The position numbers and the translations under genes were made by a program. DNA of 64,000 nucleotides from CALLVY01 sp937899855 (GTDB taxonomy: Bacteria > Bacteroidota > Bacteroidia > Chitinophagales > Saprospiraceae), in the NCBI GenBank assembly GCA_039820405.1, contig JBCBQC010000008.1, positions 1 through 64,000 on the forward strand, written 5' to 3'. Of the stretch, positions 63,656 through 64,000 are shown one piece after another (position 1 is the first letter of the stretch; every line of letters begins with the position of its first letter). The notes beneath the pieces were generated by a model. The model saw only the letters and a list, made by a program, of their open reading frames with translations, made no database searches and was not told the origin of the DNA.

Positions 63656-64000
63656 ATGACAGCTTTATTAATCTTTCTCTCCATTGTTCTAATCGGCATC
63701 ATCGTGGTGCAGGTGGGTAAGGTCTCCGAATTGGCGGGACGTATCCGGGGTGAAGAAGATCAGCAGGAGGATGCCAATCGCATTCACTCTTCGCTGGCTT
63801 TGGTCTTCGTGGTGTTTTTTCTCGCGGGATGTATTGCCTCGGCGGTGATGTACAAGAATTCGATTCTGTGGTACGGACCCCACCAGTCCGCCTCGGAACA
63901 CGGTTCTTCGCTCGATTACATTTTCAACGTTACCCTGGTCGTTACCGGAATCGTATTTTTTGTCACCCAGATCTTGCTGTTCTGGTTTACCTACCGCTTT
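63656..64000 (+). CDS. coxB: Cytochrome c oxidase subunit II, N-terminal part
   Basis: The visible 115 codons start with a membrane helix (LLIFLSIVLIGIIVVQVG), then a charged loop, a second helix (LALVFVVFFLAGCIASAVM), the YGPHQSASEHG segment and a third helix. This is the N-terminal layout of Bacteroidota CoxB, which is regularly encoded after actF. The CuA domain would lie beyond the window. It receives electrons from the ACIII cytochromes. Confidence 0.75.
   Translation, partial: MTALLIFLSIVLIGIIVVQVGKVSELAGRIRGEEDQQEDANRIHSSLALVFVVFFLAGCIASAVMYKNSILWYGPHQSASEHGSSLDYIFNVTLVVTGIVFFVTQILLFWFTYRF

Overview
The window looks like chromosomal DNA of a marine-type Bacteroidota, most likely a Saprospirales/Lewinella-like lineage. 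The evidence is: a complete alternative complex III operon leading into cytochrome c oxidase; a type IX secretion (T9SS) C-terminal signal; a hybrid one-protein two-component regulator; an ECF sigma/FecR/TonB-receptor set with a DUF4249 lipoprotein; Asp-box and DUF3341 proteins; and promoters with the Bacteroidota -7 element TAnnTTTG. Coding DNA is fairly GC-rich, while the longer intergenic stretches are AT-rich. No tRNA, rRNA, insertion sequence, prophage or CRISPR was seen.

Layout. 1-755 is gene-free and holds two tandem units, each with a weak hairpin, an identical 23-nt segment and an intrinsic terminator; they look like paired small RNAs. 756-8003 has a large secreted Asp-box protein, a second gene-free stretch with a G-quadruplex motif, a minus-strand terminator and a candidate RNA, then a DUF4403-like protein, a hypothetical gene, a lipoprotein and NhaD. 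8272-11212 is a plus-strand run of dusB, a CCA-adding enzyme and an FKBP lipoprotein. 11255-17661 is a hybrid sensor/AraC regulator facing two tandem paralogous secreted proteins; the duplication also copied promoter repeats, the terminator and a scrap of the regulator gene. 17838-21316 is the Na+-pumping decarboxylase oadGAB. 21579-27859 has aspartokinase, the threonine-to-glycine genes tdh-kbl with a degenerate SDR, and a sphingosine-phosphate-lyase-like enzyme. 27869-34566 has two helical-repeat proteins around a GG-leader peptide and a T9SS cargo protein. 34563-41149 has a deoxynucleoside kinase, folK, a TetR regulon with two visible operators, a hypothetical exported protein and an alanine/Na+ symporter. 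41327-46348 has an acyl-CoA dehydrogenase, a second GG-leader peptide, a UbiD-family decarboxylase and a START protein. 46725-53136 is thyA followed by ECF sigma, FecR, TonB receptor and DUF4249. 53335-64000 is a Crp/Fnr regulator and the ACIII operon (actABCDEF) running into coxB, which is cut by the window end.

Themes. Sodium energetics recurs (NhaD, OadGAB, AGCS symporter). Aerobic respiration is represented by ACIII plus oxidase. Regulation is unusually readable: repeats at matching spacing next to a hybrid regulator, paired TetR operators with one overlapping a promoter, a twin GGGGGG-N13-GTGTC element near the ECF system, and a double hairpin between fecR and its receptor. The most novel item is a pair of unlinked small peptides sharing a double-glycine leader and a C-terminal VDD motif placed exactly three residues from the end, with no maturation or export genes nearby.
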